From CAYSWV01 sp964434865 (GTDB taxonomy: Bacteria; Cyanobacteriota; Cyanobacteriia; Thermostichales; Thermostichaceae): a stretch of 64,000 nt of DNA. Shown here piece after piece: positions 61,513 to 64,000 of this stretch. The DNA lies in assembly GCA_964434865.1 (NCBI GenBank), contig CAYSWV010000020.1, positions 10,943 to 74,942 on the forward strand, given 5' to 3'. The notes beneath the pieces were generated by a model, which had not been told where the DNA came from, searched no databases, and was given only the letters and a program-made list of their open reading frames with translations. Position 1 is the first letter of the stretch. Every line of letters starts with the position of its first letter. Position numbers and translations under genes: made by a program.

Positions 61513-62283
61513 ATGGCTGAACTACGAGCTCTTTTGTTTGACGTTGATGGGACTCTGGCTGATACCGAACGAGATGGACACCGAGTGGCCTTTAATCGAG
61601 CCTTTGCTGAAGCCGGTTTGAATTGGGAGTGGACCCCTGAACTGTATGGTAGGCTACTGGCTGTTGCAGGGGGTAAAGAGCGGATTCGCCATTACATTAC
61701 CGATTACCACCCCCCTTTCGAGCAACCTAGTGATCTGGCTGCTTTTATAGCAGGGTTACATGCCGCTAAAACGCAACATTACACTCAACTCTTAGCTCAA
61801 GGTGAAATTCCATTGCGACCGGGTGTCCGCCGACTGTTAGATGAAGCTCGATCCAAGGGTATGCGTTTAGCTATTGTTACCACTACGACTCCCAAAAATG
61901 TCACCGCGTTGCTGGATAGCACATTGCCAACAGGTGGAATTGAATGGTTTGAAGTGATCGCTGCCGGTGATGTTGTGCCAGCCAAAAAACCAGCTGCGGA
62001 TATCTACCACTATGCGCTTCAACAGATGCAGTTGAATGCTCACGAGTGTATTGCCTTTGAAGATTCTTACAATGGTGTTGTGTCATCTGTGACGGCGGGG
62101 GTCCCCACTGTGATTACTGTTAATGATTACACTAAAACCCATGACTTCTCTGGGGCTAGGCTGGTTTTGGATCATTTAGGCGAACCTGATCAGCCTTTTC
62201 AGGTGTTGTCAGGTCAAGTTGGTAACGCCACTTACTTTGATTTGGAGCTAGCTCACACCCTTCATCAACAAAGTCATGCCTAA
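61513..62283 (+). CDS. HAD-superfamily hydrolase, CbbY-like
   Basis: A 256-residue protein starting MAELRALLFDVDGTLADTERDGHRVAFNRAFAEAG, the CbbY-type motif I with catalytic Asp10 and Asp12. Motif II is in LAIVTTTT, the Lys in VPAKKPAADIY and the acidic motif in CIAFEDSYNG. CbbY in red-type photosynthetic bacteria dephosphorylates xylulose-1,5-bisphosphate, a Rubisco inhibitor; the cyanobacterial relative is likely to act on a similar sugar phosphate. I use ATG 61513; an upstream ATG at 61492 adds seven residues. The M28 peptidase begins at the next base after the stop. Confidence 0.88.
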   Translation: MAELRALLFDVDGTLADTERDGHRVAFNRAFAEAGLNWEWTPELYGRLLAVAGGKERIRHYITDYHPPFEQPSDLAAFIAGLHAAKTQHYTQLLAQGEIPLRPGVRRLLDEARSKGMRLAIVTTTTPKNVTALLDSTLPTGGIEWFEVIAAGDVVPAKKPAADIYHYALQQMQLNAHECIAFEDSYNGVVSSVTAGVPTVITVNDYTKTHDFSGARLVLDHLGEPDQPFQVLSGQVGNATYFDLELAHTLHQQSHA

Positions 62284-63162
62284 ATGGAGAGTCAATCCAG
62301 TCATTTAATGAGTTTAGACATCTTATCCGCTGATTTAACCCATCAACTGCAAATCCATCTGGAGCATGTAGCTCAGGAACGGGATCCCTACTGGTCGTCC
62401 CTCGGTCATCAACAGGTGCAGCGCTATATTCAAGCTCAACTGGGATTGTACGGAACTATCTCTCGTCATTCATTTTTATGGGGTCAACAGCAGCACTCTA
62501 ATCTCATCTTGAACATTGAGGGAACTACATCCAAACGACCTATTTTAATCGGAGCTCATTATGATGCTGTGCCAGGATCTCCAGGAGCCGATGATAATGC
62601 AACGGGGGTAGCTGTTCTATTAGAGTTAGCTCGATATTTAAGTGCAAAACCAGCTCGATATCCAGTCCAGTTGGTTGCTTTTGATCTTGAAGAAGTAGGT
62701 CTCAAAGGCAGCCAGGCTTACGCCACTCACCTCAAACAGAAGCGTCAACCCCTTAGACTCATGATCTCGCTTGAAATGTTGGGCTACACCGCTTCTGAAC
62801 CTGGATCTCAACGCTATCCAGCTGGATTGGAGCGGTTTTACCCTGATCGAGGTAACTTTATTGCTCTGATTGGTAACCTACCTACCCTTTTCGACATGAT
62901 TGGCTTGCAACGGCAAATGAAACGCAATGGATCGCCTTGTGAGTGGCTGCCAGCTGGGCAACGTGGGGATCTGGTCCCGGCGACGCGTCGTAGCGATCAT
63001 GCTTCATTTTGGGATCAGGGGTATGCGGCTATGATGATCACAGACACCTCGTTTCTAAGAAACCCTCACTACCACCTTATTTCTGATCGAATTGAAACGC
63101 TTGATCTAGATTTTTTGACTTGTGTCTGTCAAGGATTACTTCAGTTTTTATGGCGACTTTAG
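62284..63162 (+). CDS. M28 family zinc peptidase
   Basis: The 292-residue protein is an aminopeptidase-type M28 enzyme. Zinc ligands and catalytic residues are in order: His92 and Asp94 region (IGAHYDAV), the bridging Asp103 (GADDNATG), Glu136-Glu137 (FDLEEVGL), and a late Asp/His (SDHASFWDQG). A related Asp-His pair ends near NPHYHLISDRIETLD. No signal peptide is seen, so it is probably cytoplasmic. It abuts the HAD gene (TAA then ATG) and is surely co-transcribed. Confidence 0.92.
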   Translation: MESQSSHLMSLDILSADLTHQLQIHLEHVAQERDPYWSSLGHQQVQRYIQAQLGLYGTISRHSFLWGQQQHSNLILNIEGTTSKRPILIGAHYDAVPGSPGADDNATGVAVLLELARYLSAKPARYPVQLVAFDLEEVGLKGSQAYATHLKQKRQPLRLMISLEMLGYTASEPGSQRYPAGLERFYPDRGNFIALIGNLPTLFDMIGLQRQMKRNGSPCEWLPAGQRGDLVPATRRSDHASFWDQGYAAMMITDTSFLRNPHYHLISDRIETLDLDFLTCVCQGLLQFLWRL

Positions 63163-63301
63163 ACCATCTCAGAGATCTTAGAGTCTGTTGCTAATGATTA
63201 GGGGTTATTGCAATGACAGCAGGCTAAAAAGTTGACTATAACCCCCTGCTTTTAAGCGGGATTCACGTTAAACCTGAAATCTTGGGACCCCTCATAGATG
63301 A

Positions 63302-64000
63302 CTAATTAGCAGCAGCCCCGCCACTTAACTGACCCAAAACGTTGATATCAAAGGTGAAGTTGATCTGGACAGTACTACCTTGATAAGCATCAGGTAATTG
63401 TAAGAATGGAGCAGCTCGGGTAATGGCTTGCAGGGCTGCGTCATCAGTGGGTTGGTGACCTGAAGTTCGACTCACACGAGCGCCTAACAATTCACCTCCT
63501 CGCCCGACCGTGAAAACGATGATGGTTCGACGAGAGGCGCCTGTTTGGCCTGGGATCCAATTTTGTTCAACACGGCGTTGTAGATCACGCAGCCAGGGAC
63601 CCCAATCTACGTTTTGGCGAGCGGCTACACTAGGGGGCTCAGCCGGATTCTGTGTGGGGTTATCAGCACCAGCTGCACTGCCTTGAGTTTGGGTTCCGCG
63701 ATCCCCATCACTTAAACTGACAGGACCCAATTGGCTTGCATCGGTCTGACGCTCTTGTTGGGCTGCGGGATTAATGCCTGCACCTGCAAGCTGGGATGGA
63801 TCCGTTTGGCGTTCTTGGGAGGGAGGAGCTGGAACAGGCGTTGCTTCAGCTAATGTAGTCGGAGCTGGGGTCGGAACCAACGGTGTAAAAGTTGGGATTG
63901 GAGTTGCCGTTGGAGCCGGTGTAGCAATCGGTGTAGGTGCTGGTGTCGGGGTGGCAATGGGTGTTGGAATTGGGGGGGGTGTGGCAACAGGCGTTGGGAT
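63302..64000 (-). CDS. TonB-family protein, 5' end beyond window
   Basis: The frame is open to the right edge, so the N-terminus (expected TM anchor) is missing. The visible 232 residues begin with a long Pro-Thr-rich linker (repeated ATPTPAPTP units, right of 63880), then a Gln/Ser-rich part with two copies of QERQTDPSQL/QERQTDASQL, and a TonB C-terminal domain (WGPWLRDLQRRVEQNW, then VFTVGRGGELLGARVSRTSGHQPTDDAALQAI). TonB couples the inner-membrane proton gradient to outer-membrane transporters. ExbB/ExbD are not in the window. Confidence 0.85.
   Translation of the reverse strand: MPTPVATPPPIPTPIATPTPAPTPIATPAPTATPIPTFTPLVPTPAPTTLAEATPVPAPPSQERQTDPSQLAGAGINPAAQQERQTDASQLGPVSLSDGDRGTQTQGSAAGADNPTQNPAEPPSVAARQNVDWGPWLRDLQRRVEQNWIPGQTGASRRTIIVFTVGRGGELLGARVSRTSGHQPTDDAALQAITRAAPFLQLPDAYQGSTVQINFTFDINVLGQLSGGAAAN

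Noticed and set aside
1..64000. tRNA, rRNA, tmRNA or transposase genes
   Set aside because: I looked for the T-loop consensus, CCA-flanked cloverleafs and transposase motifs by eye and found none; a covariance-model scan would be decisive.

Overview
The window is chromosomal DNA from a phycobilisome-containing cyanobacterium. The evidence is the apcA-apcB-apcC allophycocyanin/core-linker cluster, a complete kaiA-kaiB-kaiC clock cluster, cytochrome c6 (petJ), a secD-secF pair of the short cyanobacterial type, hpd for plastoquinone/tocopherol synthesis, and many cyanobacterial proteins of unknown function (DUF3318, DUF4359, DUF2721, DUF1517, pentapeptide repeats, HAS-barrel protein). I cannot name the genus. 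There are no tRNA or rRNA genes, no CRISPR array and no transposase that I can see. Three 100-base runs of N (16066-16165, 19286-19385, 29894-29993) are scaffold gaps, each placed inside short repeats or identical contig ends.

Layout. 0-9 kb: mostly minus-strand housekeeping and stress genes (ttcA, trxB, hpd) with three oddities: a stand-alone L30-like protein, a membrane-anchored relic of EF-Tu, and a RecQ-like protein whose ATP-binding and arginine-finger motifs are gone. 9-19 kb: FHA protein, nadE, purD, a large pentapeptide protein, pdxJ, secD-secF. 19-25.5 kb: a secreted C39-like peptidase, then a two-component system (histidine kinase plus LuxR-type regulator) flanked on both sides by DUF4397 lipoproteins. 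25.5-35.4 kb: a minus-strand envelope/glycan block (polytopic membrane protein, a 1301-residue O-GlcNAc-transferase-like/FkbM fusion, SpoIID/LytB protein, exostosin-like glycosyltransferase). 36-44 kb: HerA-like ATPase, DUF2721, an AT-rich 0.9-kb gene-free stretch, tatC, def, MAPEG protein, HAS-barrel protein. 44-52 kb: kaiABC, hslO, apcABC, petJ. 52.5-60 kb: three consecutive large lipoproteins. 60.7-64 kb: 2-oxoglutarate oxygenase, HAD phosphatase, M28 peptidase and the 3' part of a TonB-type protein that runs off the right edge.

The most interesting signal is a family of four large lipoproteins (genes at 23806-25470, 52523-54901, 55216-56916 and 57172-60054). They share a roughly 320-residue N-terminal unit: lipobox, variable strand-rich segment, two copies of a helical repeat built around a (S/A)xLPxxxRTxEN core, and a beta domain ending in a Cys pair. 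Each then carries a different C-terminal domain: DUF4397, a beta-propeller, an FTDVD-type beta-sandwich, or a metallophosphatase/5'-nucleotidase. This looks like a common surface-anchoring or presentation unit with exchangeable effector domains, and I do not know a name for it. Other notable items are the adjacent EF-Tu and RecQ relics, two decayed small genes (9763-9974 and 51682-51912), an inverted repeat just upstream of apcA, and in-frame reconstructions suggesting that at least one of the N gaps is an artefact of overlapping contig ends.
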